Below are positions 55,010 through 62,960 of a DNA stretch of 64,000 bases, one piece after another. The stretch covers positions 2,046,001 to 2,110,000 of the forward strand of contig NZ_JBHTIT010000001.1 of assembly GCF_042677145.1 (NCBI RefSeq), given 5' to 3'. The DNA is from Perlucidibaca wandonensis. Its GTDB lineage: Bacteria; Pseudomonadota; Gammaproteobacteria; Pseudomonadales; Moraxellaceae. The translations under genes and the position numbers were made by a program. Position 1 is the stretch's first letter, and every line of letters starts with the position of its first letter. The notes beneath the pieces are model-generated. The model was not told the origin of the DNA. It did not search any database and worked only from the letters and a program-made list of their open reading frames with translations.

Positions 55010-55300
55010 ATGAAAAAGCAATTAATGTTTGCAGCGTTGCTGATTGGCGTGAGCGCATTCGCTCAGGCAGCTACAACTGAGCAGCGTTACAAGCAATCGT
55101 GCGCCGCCTGCCACGCTACTGGCGTTATGCAAGCGCCAAAAATGGGCGATAAGGCTGCTTGGGCGCCGCGCTTGAAGCAAGGCGAAGCGACACTGCTTGC
55201 TCACGCTAAAAATGGTTTTAAGATGATGCCGCCGAAAGGCCTGTGTAATGATTGCACAGACGCTGAATATAAAGCGCTCATTAAATATATGTCTAAATAA
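55010..55300 (+). CDS. Periplasmic mono-heme cytochrome c (c5-like)
   Basis: 96 residues with signal peptide MKKQLMFAALLIGVSAFAQA and one heme site, CAACH, followed by MMPPKGLCNDCTD, where the methionine is the axial ligand and the two cysteines are a c5-type disulfide. The frame opens 4 codons upstream; the chosen ATG has GGAG before it. It lies 18 bp before cytochrome c4. Confidence 0.9.
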   Translation: MKKQLMFAALLIGVSAFAQAATTEQRYKQSCAACHATGVMQAPKMGDKAAWAPRLKQGEATLLAHAKNGFKMMPPKGLCNDCTDAEYKALIKYMSK

Positions 55301-55318
55301 GCTGCTACGAGTGCTCTT

Positions 55319-55975
55319 ATGAAAAAGTTTGTTGCCGTTGTTTCGCTGTTATTGGGCGTTAGCTCATTCAGCCATGCTGCCGTTGTTATGCCCAAGGGCG
55401 ATGCTACTGCCGGTCAAGGAAAGGCGGCGGTTTGCGCGGCCTGCCACGGCGCCGATGGCAATAGTGCTGCGCCCACCTTCCCTAAGTTAGCTGGCCAGAA
55501 TGCTAAATACATTTATAAGCAGCTGCAGAACTTCAAAGCAGGCACGCGCGTGAACGCGTTAATGGCGCCTATGGCTGCCGGCCTAGCTGATCAAGATATG
55601 GCTGATCTAGCAGAGTATTACTCGCAACAGAAAGGCTCGATTGGCGGTGCGAACAAAGAACTGGTTGAGCTCGGCCAGAAAATCTTCCGCGGCGGCAAAA
55701 AAGAAATTGGCTTGACCGCTTGCTCGGGCTGTCACGGTCCTGCAGGCAAAGGCAACACATTTGCGGCATTCCCGCGTCTTTCTGGTCAGCATGCTGAGTA
55801 CACCGCTAACCAGCTGAAAATGTTCCGTGCTGCCGGCCGTGATGACCTCACTGGCGATCGTCGCGACAATGATGGTGCCAAGCCTGGCGACTTAGGCCCT
55901 ATGCAAATGATTGCGGCCAAGTTGTCAGATAAAGACATTCAGGCTTTGGCGTCGTACATTCAGGGTCTTCACTAA
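55319..55975 (+). CDS. Di-heme cytochrome c4
   Basis: 218 residues with signal peptide MKKFVAVVSLLLGVSSFSHA. Two cytochrome c domains carry CAACHGADGNS and CSGCHGPAGKG, a tandem that defines c4. It donates electrons to terminal oxidases in known relatives. It is followed by a strong terminator and then dsbA, the same order as in Pseudomonas. Confidence 0.96.
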   Translation: MKKFVAVVSLLLGVSSFSHAAVVMPKGDATAGQGKAAVCAACHGADGNSAAPTFPKLAGQNAKYIYKQLQNFKAGTRVNALMAPMAAGLADQDMADLAEYYSQQKGSIGGANKELVELGQKIFRGGKKEIGLTACSGCHGPAGKGNTFAAFPRLSGQHAEYTANQLKMFRAAGRDDLTGDRRDNDGAKPGDLGPMQMIAAKLSDKDIQALASYIQGLH

Positions 55976-55997
55976 GCTCTTGTGTTGATGTGAAATG

Positions 55998-56020
55998 AGC
56001 CCGCCTATGCGGGCTTTTTT
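55998..56020 (+). terminator. Intrinsic terminator of cytochrome c4
   Basis: AGCCCGC (55998-56004), loop CTAT, GCGGGCT (56009-56015), then a run of T. A textbook terminator 22 bp after the stop. Confidence 0.94.
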
Positions 56021-56079
56021 CTGTCAGCCAAGTGTTCACTAAAGCGTTAACCTGCTCTAACCGTTTAAGGATAATGACA

Positions 56080-56691
56080 ATGATGAAGAAATTTATTGCG
56101 GTATTACTGTTGGCACTACCGACTTGGGCTCTCGCGTTGACGCCCGTTGAGGGCAAAGATTACACACGCCTAGCAAACCCAACACCTGCACTTAGCAGTG
56201 GTCTTATCGAAGTGCGTGAGTTCTTTTGGTATGGCTGCCCACATTGCTACACCTTAGAGCCACATGTTGCTGCATGGCTGAAAACCAATCCAGCCGGCAT
56301 TAAGTTTGAGCGTAGCCCAGCAGCTTTAAACTCCGTGTGGGAAGCAAACGCTCGCGGCTATTATGTCGCTGAGTCATTAGGCCTAGTCGAGAAAACTCAC
56401 GGCCCGCTGTTTGCTGCCATTCAGATCGATAAACAGCGCTTATTTTCGCAAAAAAGCTTAGCCAAGTTTTATGCTGGATTTGGTGTGAAAGAAGCCAATT
56501 TCAATGGTCTTTACAACTCATTTACGGTTAGTGCAAAAGTTGCTCAGTCACGCAATTTGGCTGTGCGATACCAACTATCGGGTGTGCCGGCTATCGTCGT
56601 TAATGGTAAGTATTTAGTGCCAGGTGAAAGTGCACGCACCATTGAAGTGGTGAAAGCATTGGTAGCCCAAGAGCAAGCCAAGAAGAAATAA
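56080..56691 (+). CDS. dsbA: Thiol:disulfide interchange protein DsbA
   Basis: Periplasmic oxidase that forms disulfides. It has 203 residues with signal peptide MMKKFIAVLLLALPTWALA. The active site CPHC is in FFWYGCPHCYTLEPHV, with the cis-Pro in LSGVPAIVVNGKY. The ATG at 56080 has AAGG nine bases upstream; the frame extends to a GTG at 56032. Confidence 0.97.
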   Translation: MMKKFIAVLLLALPTWALALTPVEGKDYTRLANPTPALSSGLIEVREFFWYGCPHCYTLEPHVAAWLKTNPAGIKFERSPAALNSVWEANARGYYVAESLGLVEKTHGPLFAAIQIDKQRLFSQKSLAKFYAGFGVKEANFNGLYNSFTVSAKVAQSRNLAVRYQLSGVPAIVVNGKYLVPGESARTIEVVKALVAQEQAKKK

Positions 56692-56700
56692 GTAGATAAG

Positions 56701-56726
56701 AAAAAGGCGCTTTTAAGCGCCTTTTT
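56701..56726. terminator. Bidirectional terminator after dsbA, overlapping the tetR stop
   Basis: AAAAAGGCGCTT (56701-56712) and AAGCGCCTTTTT (56715-56726) around a 2-base loop. The stop codon of the convergent TetR gene (56713-56715) lies in the hairpin loop. Confidence 0.9.
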
Positions 56727-57333
56727 CTGGCTTCCACGCATGAGCGCCAAGCATGATCAAGCGTAATTGCTTGGTGGTTCGTAATACTTGCTCGGCATCG
56801 TCTTCCACATAAGGTAGCGCCAGCAAATCTAGGGCTAAATGGATGACGGTGTTGACCACAAGATCGGCCAGCATAGCGAGGTCATCGCGTGGGAAGTCTG
56901 TGTAGATTGGCCATTGCTGCAAGTCTTCAGCAAGCTCAGCAACAAACTGGCGCATTTGCGTGTGAATGGTTTCGCGCACTTTCGGTGGGCCACCGGCGCG
57001 TTCGCGTGCAAGAAACTCAAAGTACAATGGGTTGTGGCGGATAAACTCGACCAGTGCCGTCACAGACTCAGTAATAGCGGCTCCGCCTTGTGCTTTTTTG
57101 CGGACTTGGCGCATGACCACGCGTAGTTGCCGGCAAGCCTCGACCGCAAGCTCTTCGCCCAAGGCGTCGAGGTCGGGAAAATGGCGATAAAAACCGGTCG
57201 GCACTAAGCCTGCTTGTCGTGATACTTCGCGCAAGCTCAGGCCTGAAAAACCAGCGCCTTCATGCATGAGCGTCAATGCTGCATCCATTAGCGCTTGTCG
57301 GGTTTGTAGTTTTTTTTCTTCGCGCAGTGCCAT
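56713..57333 (-). CDS. TetR-family regulator, FabR/DesT-like
   Basis: 206 residues. The N-terminal HTH is TRQALMDAALTLMHEGAGFSGLSLREVSRQAGLVPTGFYRHFPDLDALG, closely like FabR/DesT, which repress unsaturated-fatty-acid genes. The C-terminal ligand domain (about 75-206) is helical. No fatty-acid gene is next to it. Whether it binds the palindrome at 18260 is unknown; that site does not look like known FabR operators. Confidence 0.85.
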   Translation of the reverse strand: MALREEKKLQTRQALMDAALTLMHEGAGFSGLSLREVSRQAGLVPTGFYRHFPDLDALGEELAVEACRQLRVVMRQVRKKAQGGAAITESVTALVEFIRHNPLYFEFLARERAGGPPKVRETIHTQMRQFVAELAEDLQQWPIYTDFPRDDLAMLADLVVNTVIHLALDLLALPYVEDDAEQVLRTTKQLRLIMLGAHAWKPEKGA

Positions 57334-57401
57334 GATGGTCCCTTATATGCTGCGGCTAGTTTAGCATTAGCGCACAGATGTTCACTAGAGAGGTCAAAGC
57401 A

Positions 57402-57704
57402 ATGTCATTTTTAACCCGTGTTGAGGCCATTAAGGACTTGATCCAAGAGGCTGTTGACAAAGGTGCCACCAGTGTTGAGCAAATTCACCAAGCCATCGCC
57501 TCGATGCCACTTGATGCCCTAGCCAAGCGTGGCTTGCTTGAAGATGATGCAGCTGCGGCTAAAAAGACCCATGCCGAAACAATTGGCACCGTGTATGACG
57601 CCATCCGCCGCGTAAATCGCGAAGTTGGCGATCTAGCTTCGGGCCTGATTGAAACCGTAGAAGATCAGATCGCGGCGCAGAAAAATATCGGCAAGAAAGA
57701 CTAA
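57402..57704 (+). CDS. Small conserved-looking protein of unknown function
   Basis: 100 residues from the ATG at 57402 (AGAGAGG eight bases upstream). Highly charged and helical: FLTRVEAIKDLIQEAVDKGATSVEQIHQAIAS at the start, VYDAIRRVNREVGDLASGLIETVEDQIAAQKN at the end. No signal peptide, membrane helix or cysteine. I do not recognise it. It is divergent from the TetR gene and 69 bp before gpmI. Confidence 0.7.
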   Translation: MSFLTRVEAIKDLIQEAVDKGATSVEQIHQAIASMPLDALAKRGLLEDDAAAAKKTHAETIGTVYDAIRRVNREVGDLASGLIETVEDQIAAQKNIGKKD

Positions 57705-57773
57705 AGCCTCACGCTCCCTCGGCTAGTCCGAGGCTGTTACACTTAGGCGTTACCGACCACCTCGGGGAAATCC

Positions 57774-59318
57774 GTGACACGTAAACCGCATGTATTGATC
57801 ATTTTGGATGGCTTTGGCCATAGCAACACATCCGATTCGAACGCGATTAACGCGGCGAAAATGCCGAACTGGCAAGCCATGCTGGCGGATTATCCGCACG
57901 GTTTGGTGTCTGGTTCTGGCGAGGATGTAGGCTTGCCCGATGGGCAAATGGGCAACTCCGAAGTTGGTCATATGAATCTCGGTGCTGGTCGTGTCGTCTA
58001 TCAGGATTTTACCCGCGTCACTAAGGCCATTCGCGACGGCGAGTTTGAGCAAAACCCTGCGCTAATTGCTGCGATAGACAAAGCCGTTCACGCTGGTCGT
58101 GCCGTGCATGTGCTGGGCCTGCTGTCGCCGGGCGGTGTGCATTCGCATGAAGAGCATCTTCACGCCATGGTCGATATGGCTGTAGCGCGTGGCGCAGAGC
58201 AGGTATATGTGCACGCATTTTTAGATGGCCGCGACACGCCACCACGCTCCGCTGAGCCTTCATTGGCGGCGATGGAAGCGCATTTAGCGAAGACAGGTAA
58301 AGGTCGTATTGCCAGCATTATCGGCCGCTACTTTGCGATGGATCGAGATAATCGCTGGGATCGTGTCGAAGCTGCGTATCGCCTGCTCACGGAGGGTGTG
58401 GCTAAGCGCCAAGTCATCAGCGCGGTTGAAGGCTTGCAAGCCGCCTATGCCGATGAAGTTAGCGATGAGTTCGTGCCGGCGACTAGCATTGTGCCCGAAG
58501 GCAAATCACCAGCTCTCATTAGCGATGGCGATGCCGTGGTTTTCATGAATTTCCGTGCCGACCGCGCACGTGAAATCACCCGCGCCTTTGTCGATGAGTC
58601 TTTCTCCGGCTTTACGCGCGCTGTGCATCCCAAACTCTCCGACTTTGTCATGCTTACTCAATACTCCGACAGCATCAAAGCGTCGGTGGCATATGCCCCA
58701 AGCGCCCTGCATAACTCTTTAGGCGAATATTTATCTGGCTTAGGAAAAACTCAGCTGCGCATTGCCGAGACTGAAAAATATGCTCATGTCACCTTCTTTT
58801 TTAGCGGCGGTCGCGAACAGCCCTATGATGGCGAAACGCGTATTTTGGTGCCCTCACCAAATGTCGCTACTTATGATTTACAGCCTGAAATGAGCGCCGA
58901 AGAAGTCACCGACAAACTCGTTTCGGCCATTACTTCTGGCGACTACGACGCACTGATGTGCAACTACGCCAATGGCGATATGGTCGGCCACACCGGCAAC
59001 TTTGACGCTGCTGTGAAGGCTTGCGAAATGCTAGATCGCTGCTTGGGCCGTCTACGTCAAGCCATCGAGCAAGTTGGCGGTGAGATGCTAATCACTGCCG
59101 ATCACGGCAATGTTGAACAGATGCGTGACAATGCCACCGGCCAGGCACATACCGCGCATACTTGCGAGTTAGTGCCTTTTGTCTATGTCGGCTCGCGGAA
59201 AAATATGCGCATAGCTGAGAATGGCGTTCTGTCTGATGTCGCGCCCACATTGCTGAATCTCATGGGGTTAGAGCAGCCCATAGAGATGACCGGTCGACCG
59301 CTCGTGGTGTCCGTATGA
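57774..59318 (+). CDS. gpmI: 2,3-bisphosphoglycerate-independent phosphoglycerate mutase
   Basis: Interconverts 3- and 2-phosphoglycerate using two Mn ions. It has 514 residues and a GTG start after GGGGAAAT. Motifs are VLIILDGFGHSNTSDSNAI, MGNSEVGHMNLGAGRVVYQD with the catalytic Ser, and LITADHGNVEQMRD and TAHTCELVPFVYV with metal ligands. It overlaps envC by 4 bp. Confidence 0.98.
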   Translation: MTRKPHVLIILDGFGHSNTSDSNAINAAKMPNWQAMLADYPHGLVSGSGEDVGLPDGQMGNSEVGHMNLGAGRVVYQDFTRVTKAIRDGEFEQNPALIAAIDKAVHAGRAVHVLGLLSPGGVHSHEEHLHAMVDMAVARGAEQVYVHAFLDGRDTPPRSAEPSLAAMEAHLAKTGKGRIASIIGRYFAMDRDNRWDRVEAAYRLLTEGVAKRQVISAVEGLQAAYADEVSDEFVPATSIVPEGKSPALISDGDAVVFMNFRADRAREITRAFVDESFSGFTRAVHPKLSDFVMLTQYSDSIKASVAYAPSALHNSLGEYLSGLGKTQLRIAETEKYAHVTFFFSGGREQPYDGETRILVPSPNVATYDLQPEMSAEEVTDKLVSAITSGDYDALMCNYANGDMVGHTGNFDAAVKACEMLDRCLGRLRQAIEQVGGEMLITADHGNVEQMRDNATGQAHTAHTCELVPFVYVGSRKNMRIAENGVLSDVAPTLLNLMGLEQPIEMTGRPLVVSV

Positions 59319-60556
59319 AGATGTTGAGTCAACGTTTAGGTTTAGTTCTACTGCTCGCCAGCGCTTGCGTTTCAAATGCATTGGCAGCCGATGGCAATCA
59401 ATTGCGCAGCGAGGCAAGCTCGACCAAGTCTGATTTAGACTCGGTGAAAAATGAGATTCGCACTGCCACAAAAAAGTTACGGTTGACCCAGGCCGAGCGC
59501 ACTAAGCAGCAAAAAGCCTTGAACTCAGCTGAAGCAGAAATTAATAAACTGCAAAAATCAGTCGCTGAAACGGAAAAAGAAAGCAATATGCGTAAAGCGC
59601 GCGTTAATGTTTTGCGCAAGCGCCAAGCCGAATTAGCAGCGGTTAAGCGTGAACAATTAGCTAGCTTAAAAGCCGATATGCAGGCCTCCTACCGTGCCGG
59701 TCGAGACGATTATTTCAAACTCTTATTGAACCAAGAGCATCCGGCATTGCTGGCGCGTCAGCTGCGTTATTTCAGCTATATCCAGAAAGCTCGCAGCGAA
59801 CGTATCGATGAGCTGGATGTGACTTTGGCAGAACTCGCGGCAGTAGAGGTAGAAGAGGCAGAGCAAGTTAAAAAGCTTGCAGCGCTTGAGAAAAAATTAG
59901 AGTCCGAACAGGTGCAGTTAGAAGGCGCCAAATCACAGCGAGCAGCGGCGCTTAAGATTCTCAATAGCGATATTGCGAGCCAAGATAAAAACCTCAAAAG
60001 CTTGAAGAAAAACCAAGCAGCGTTGCAAAACTTGATGCGTCGTTTAGAGCGTCAGGCGCGTGAAGCAGATCGCCTAGAGCGTGAGCGTCGTGCCAAGGAA
60101 GCTGCTGCAAATAACAAGCCTGCGCCCGTGGTGAAAGATAAAACTGTGTGGAGTCAGGAGCCGGATTATTCGGTGCCTTACCGTGGCAACTGCTCACTAC
60201 CCGCAAGTGGTGGCATACGTGCGCAGTTTGGCGCCGACCGTGGCGGCGGCTTGCGTTGGAATGGCATTGTCATTGCAGCCAATAGTGGCGCAGCGGTTAA
60301 GGTCGTGAAAAGCGGTAAAGTGCTCTACGCCGACTTCTTGCGTGGCTATGGCAAGCTGGTCATCGTCGATCATGGTGGTGGCTTCATGTCGCTATACGGC
60401 TACAACCAAAGCATTAATGTGAAAACTGGCGATAGCGTTTCGGCCAACCAAACGGTGGCCAGCGTTGGTGATGGTAGCGAGGGCGAAACCGGTTTGTATT
60501 TCGAGACGCGCCTACGTGGCCGACCGAGCCAGCCCGGTAACTGGTGTAATTACTAG
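59315..60556 (+). CDS. envC: Murein hydrolase activator EnvC
   Basis: 413 residues with signal peptide MKMLSQRLGLVLLLASACVSNALA. Residues about 30-265 form a long coiled coil. The C-terminal LytM domain (about 295-413) has LVIVDHGGGFMSLYGYNQ and GLYFETR. The usual HxH and HxxxD zinc ligands are not kept, so it is a non-catalytic activator of division amidases, as in E. coli EnvC. It is coupled to gpmI. Confidence 0.94.
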   Translation: MKMLSQRLGLVLLLASACVSNALAADGNQLRSEASSTKSDLDSVKNEIRTATKKLRLTQAERTKQQKALNSAEAEINKLQKSVAETEKESNMRKARVNVLRKRQAELAAVKREQLASLKADMQASYRAGRDDYFKLLLNQEHPALLARQLRYFSYIQKARSERIDELDVTLAELAAVEVEEAEQVKKLAALEKKLESEQVQLEGAKSQRAAALKILNSDIASQDKNLKSLKKNQAALQNLMRRLERQAREADRLERERRAKEAAANNKPAPVVKDKTVWSQEPDYSVPYRGNCSLPASGGIRAQFGADRGGGLRWNGIVIAANSGAAVKVVKSGKVLYADFLRGYGKLVIVDHGGGFMSLYGYNQSINVKTGDSVSANQTVASVGDGSEGETGLYFETRLRGRPSQPGNWCNY

Positions 60557-60559
60557 GTC

Positions 60560-61333
60560 CTAGCGACGCATACAAATACCGTGGTTGGCCAAGAAGTCTT
60601 TGGCCTGACCCACGGTATATTCGCCGAAATGGAAAATGCTCGCCGCTAGCACTGCATCAGCCCCGCCCTGCAAAATACCATCGCATAAATGCTGCAAGTT
60701 ACCGACGCCGCCGGATGCAATAACTGGTACGCGCACCGCTGAGGTAATGGCCTTCACCAGTTCCAAGTCATAGCCCGCTTTGGTGCCGTCGGCATCCATG
60801 CTGGTTAGCAAGATCTCGCCTGCACCGTATTTGGCCATGCGCTCAGCCCATGCTACGGCGTCGATGCCGGTGCGATTGCGGCCACCATGAGTGAAAATTT
60901 CCCAGCGCCCAGGCTCGCCCGCGAGTGATACGCGTTTGGCATCGATGGCGGCGACGATGCATTGCGCGCCAAAACGTTGTGAGGCCTCCAAGACAAACTC
61001 AGGGCGTTTTACAGCTGCGGAATTGATGCTGACTTTGTCAGCGCCGGCATTGAGCATGCGACGAATATCAGCTACTTCACGAATGCCGCCGCCAACGGTG
61101 AGCGGCACGAATACTTGCGATGCCATGCGTTCAACCGTACGCACCATGGTGTCACGGCCTTCTACGCTGGCAGTGATGTCGAGAAAAGTGATCTCATCGG
61201 CGCCCTGTTCGTCATAGCGTTTGGCGACTTCAACCGGGTCGCCAGCATCACGAATATCGAGAAACTTAACGCCTTTGACGACACGGCCCTGATCAACATC
61301 GAGGCAGGGAATTATGCGTTTAGCGAGCGTCAT
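60560..61333 (-). CDS. hisF: Imidazole glycerol phosphate synthase subunit HisF
   Basis: Cyclase subunit that, with HisH, makes imidazole glycerol phosphate and AICAR. It has 257 residues from MTLAKRIIPCLDVDQGRVVKG. Catalytic aspartates are in CLDVD and AAIDAKR. The frame opens 13 codons upstream. No other his gene is in the window. It is convergent with envC, with a 3-bp gap. Confidence 0.97.
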   Translation of the reverse strand: MTLAKRIIPCLDVDQGRVVKGVKFLDIRDAGDPVEVAKRYDEQGADEITFLDITASVEGRDTMVRTVERMASQVFVPLTVGGGIREVADIRRMLNAGADKVSINSAAVKRPEFVLEASQRFGAQCIVAAIDAKRVSLAGEPGRWEIFTHGGRNRTGIDAVAWAERMAKYGAGEILLTSMDADGTKAGYDLELVKAITSAVRVPVIASGGVGNLQHLCDGILQGGADAVLAASIFHFGEYTVGQAKDFLANHGICMRR

Positions 61334-61431
61334 GGCGAGGTACCGAATAAGAGTTAGCGCGCATTTTATCATGGGTGCCGCTAGCGCGAGCGACTATACT
61401 CGCGGCCATAAATATTCGGCGAGGTGAATCC

Positions 61432-62652
61432 GTGGCGCAGGCGTCTGCACAATTTGATGTGGTGATTATTGGTGCCGGCGCGTCGGGGCTAATGTGCGCC
61501 ATGGCGGCAGGTCAACGTGGGCGTCGCGTGTTGGTGCTCGATAGCAGCAATAAGATCGGCAAAAAGATTTTGATGTCGGGCGGAGGCCGCTGCAACTTCA
61601 CCAATATGCAGGTCGAGCCCGAGCATTTCATCAGTGAAAATACGCACTTTTGTGTGTCGGCGCTGAACCGTTATACGCAGTGGGATTTTATTGCGTTGGT
61701 AGAAAAACACGGCATTGCCTATCACGAGCGCAAGCATGGCCAGCTTTTTTGCGATGACTCGGCGAAAGATATTTTGGCAATGCTAGTGAATGAGTGCGAG
61801 GCGGTCGGTGTGCGTATTCGTAGCCATGCCAGTGTCACGGAGATCGCTGAAAAGCCTAGTGGCTTCACAGTGCATCTTGGCCAGGAGCAAATTCGTTGCG
61901 AATCGCTAGTTGTCGCTACTGGCGGCCTGTCCATCCCAACGCTGGGCGCTAGCGGTTTTGGCTACGAAATTGCGCGCCAGTTTGGTCATGAAGTTTTGCC
62001 CACACGCGCAGGCCTTGTGCCAATGACTTTTAGTGACGGCATGAAAGCTGTGACTGAGCGCTTGAGCGGCATTGCTCTCGATACTGTGGTGAGCAGCCAT
62101 GATGACGCGCCGAGCTTTCACGAAAATATGCTGTTTACGCATCGTGGCATTAGCGGGCCGTCGATACTGCAGGCATCGAATTATTGGCAGCTAGGCCAGC
62201 CAGTGCAGATCGATTTGCTGCCAACGTCGCCATGGGGTGAGATGACTCTGAGCGATTGGTTGATTGCGCAGAAAAAAGCTCAGCCGAAAGTATTGCTAAG
62301 AACTCTGCTAGCACCGTTTTTGGTTAAGGCTCTGGTGCATGAATTGCAAACTTTGCTCTGGCTTGGCGAAGCTGAAAAACCCATGGCGGATTGGTCTGAT
62401 GCGGCTCTTAAGCGCGTAGCAGCAGCACTAAACGGCTGGACATTGCGGCCCTCTGGTACGGAGGGTTATCGCACCGCTGAGGTGACCTTGGGCGGAGTTT
62501 CGACCAATGAGGTATCCTCGCGCACCATGGAGAGTCAGCGCCAAACAGGCCTGTATTTTATTGGCGAAGTGCTCGATGTGACTGGGTGGCTTGGTGGTTA
62601 TAACTTTCAATGGGCATGGGCATCTGGCCATGCCGCTGGGCAATTTGCCTAA
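61432..62652 (+). CDS. YhiN-family (HI0933-like) FAD-dependent oxidoreductase
   Basis: 406 residues from the GTG at 61432 preceded by GAGGTG; the frame extends to 61375. N-terminal FAD motif VVIIGAGASGLMCAMAAGQRG, then KKILMSGGGRCNFTNM and VVATGGLSIPTLGASGFGYEIA, and C-terminal TAEVTLGGVSTNEVSSRTMESQRQTGLYFIGEVLDVTGWLGGYNFQWAWASG, the family signature. Substrate and partner unknown. Confidence 0.93.
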   Translation: MAQASAQFDVVIIGAGASGLMCAMAAGQRGRRVLVLDSSNKIGKKILMSGGGRCNFTNMQVEPEHFISENTHFCVSALNRYTQWDFIALVEKHGIAYHERKHGQLFCDDSAKDILAMLVNECEAVGVRIRSHASVTEIAEKPSGFTVHLGQEQIRCESLVVATGGLSIPTLGASGFGYEIARQFGHEVLPTRAGLVPMTFSDGMKAVTERLSGIALDTVVSSHDDAPSFHENMLFTHRGISGPSILQASNYWQLGQPVQIDLLPTSPWGEMTLSDWLIAQKKAQPKVLLRTLLAPFLVKALVHELQTLLWLGEAEKPMADWSDAALKRVAAALNGWTLRPSGTEGYRTAEVTLGGVSTNEVSSRTMESQRQTGLYFIGEVLDVTGWLGGYNFQWAWASGHAAGQFA

Positions 62653-62661
62653 GAGGTGGCT

Positions 62662-62877
62662 GTGAACGACAAACGTAGCAAAGACCCGCTGGAAGGCATC
62701 ACATTGGAAAGCATAGTGACGCATTTGCACGCGAAGTATGGCTGGGCGGAAATGGCCCGCGTGGTAGATATTCGCTGTTTTAAAGACAATCCCAGCATCA
62801 AATCTAGCCTGACTTTTTTGCGCCGTACACCGTGGGCGCGCGCTGAGGTTGAGGCGCTGTATATTCGCAGCCTATAA
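62662..62877 (+). CDS. VF530-family DNA-binding-like protein
   Basis: 71 residues from the GTG at 62662 with SD AAGAGG. The family pattern PLEGITLESIVTHLHAKYGWAEMARVVDIRCFKDNPSIKSSLTFLRRTPWARAEVEALY is plain. Members are small and proposed to bind DNA; the function is unknown. It starts 9 bp after the YhiN stop. Confidence 0.88.
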   Translation: MNDKRSKDPLEGITLESIVTHLHAKYGWAEMARVVDIRCFKDNPSIKSSLTFLRRTPWARAEVEALYIRSL

Positions 62878-62960
62878 CGCGTGCTCGGAAATTTAGACTT
62901 AGTGCTAAGCCATAAAATGCGACGACAACACGCGCACCACAAGATACGAAGAGAATCATC

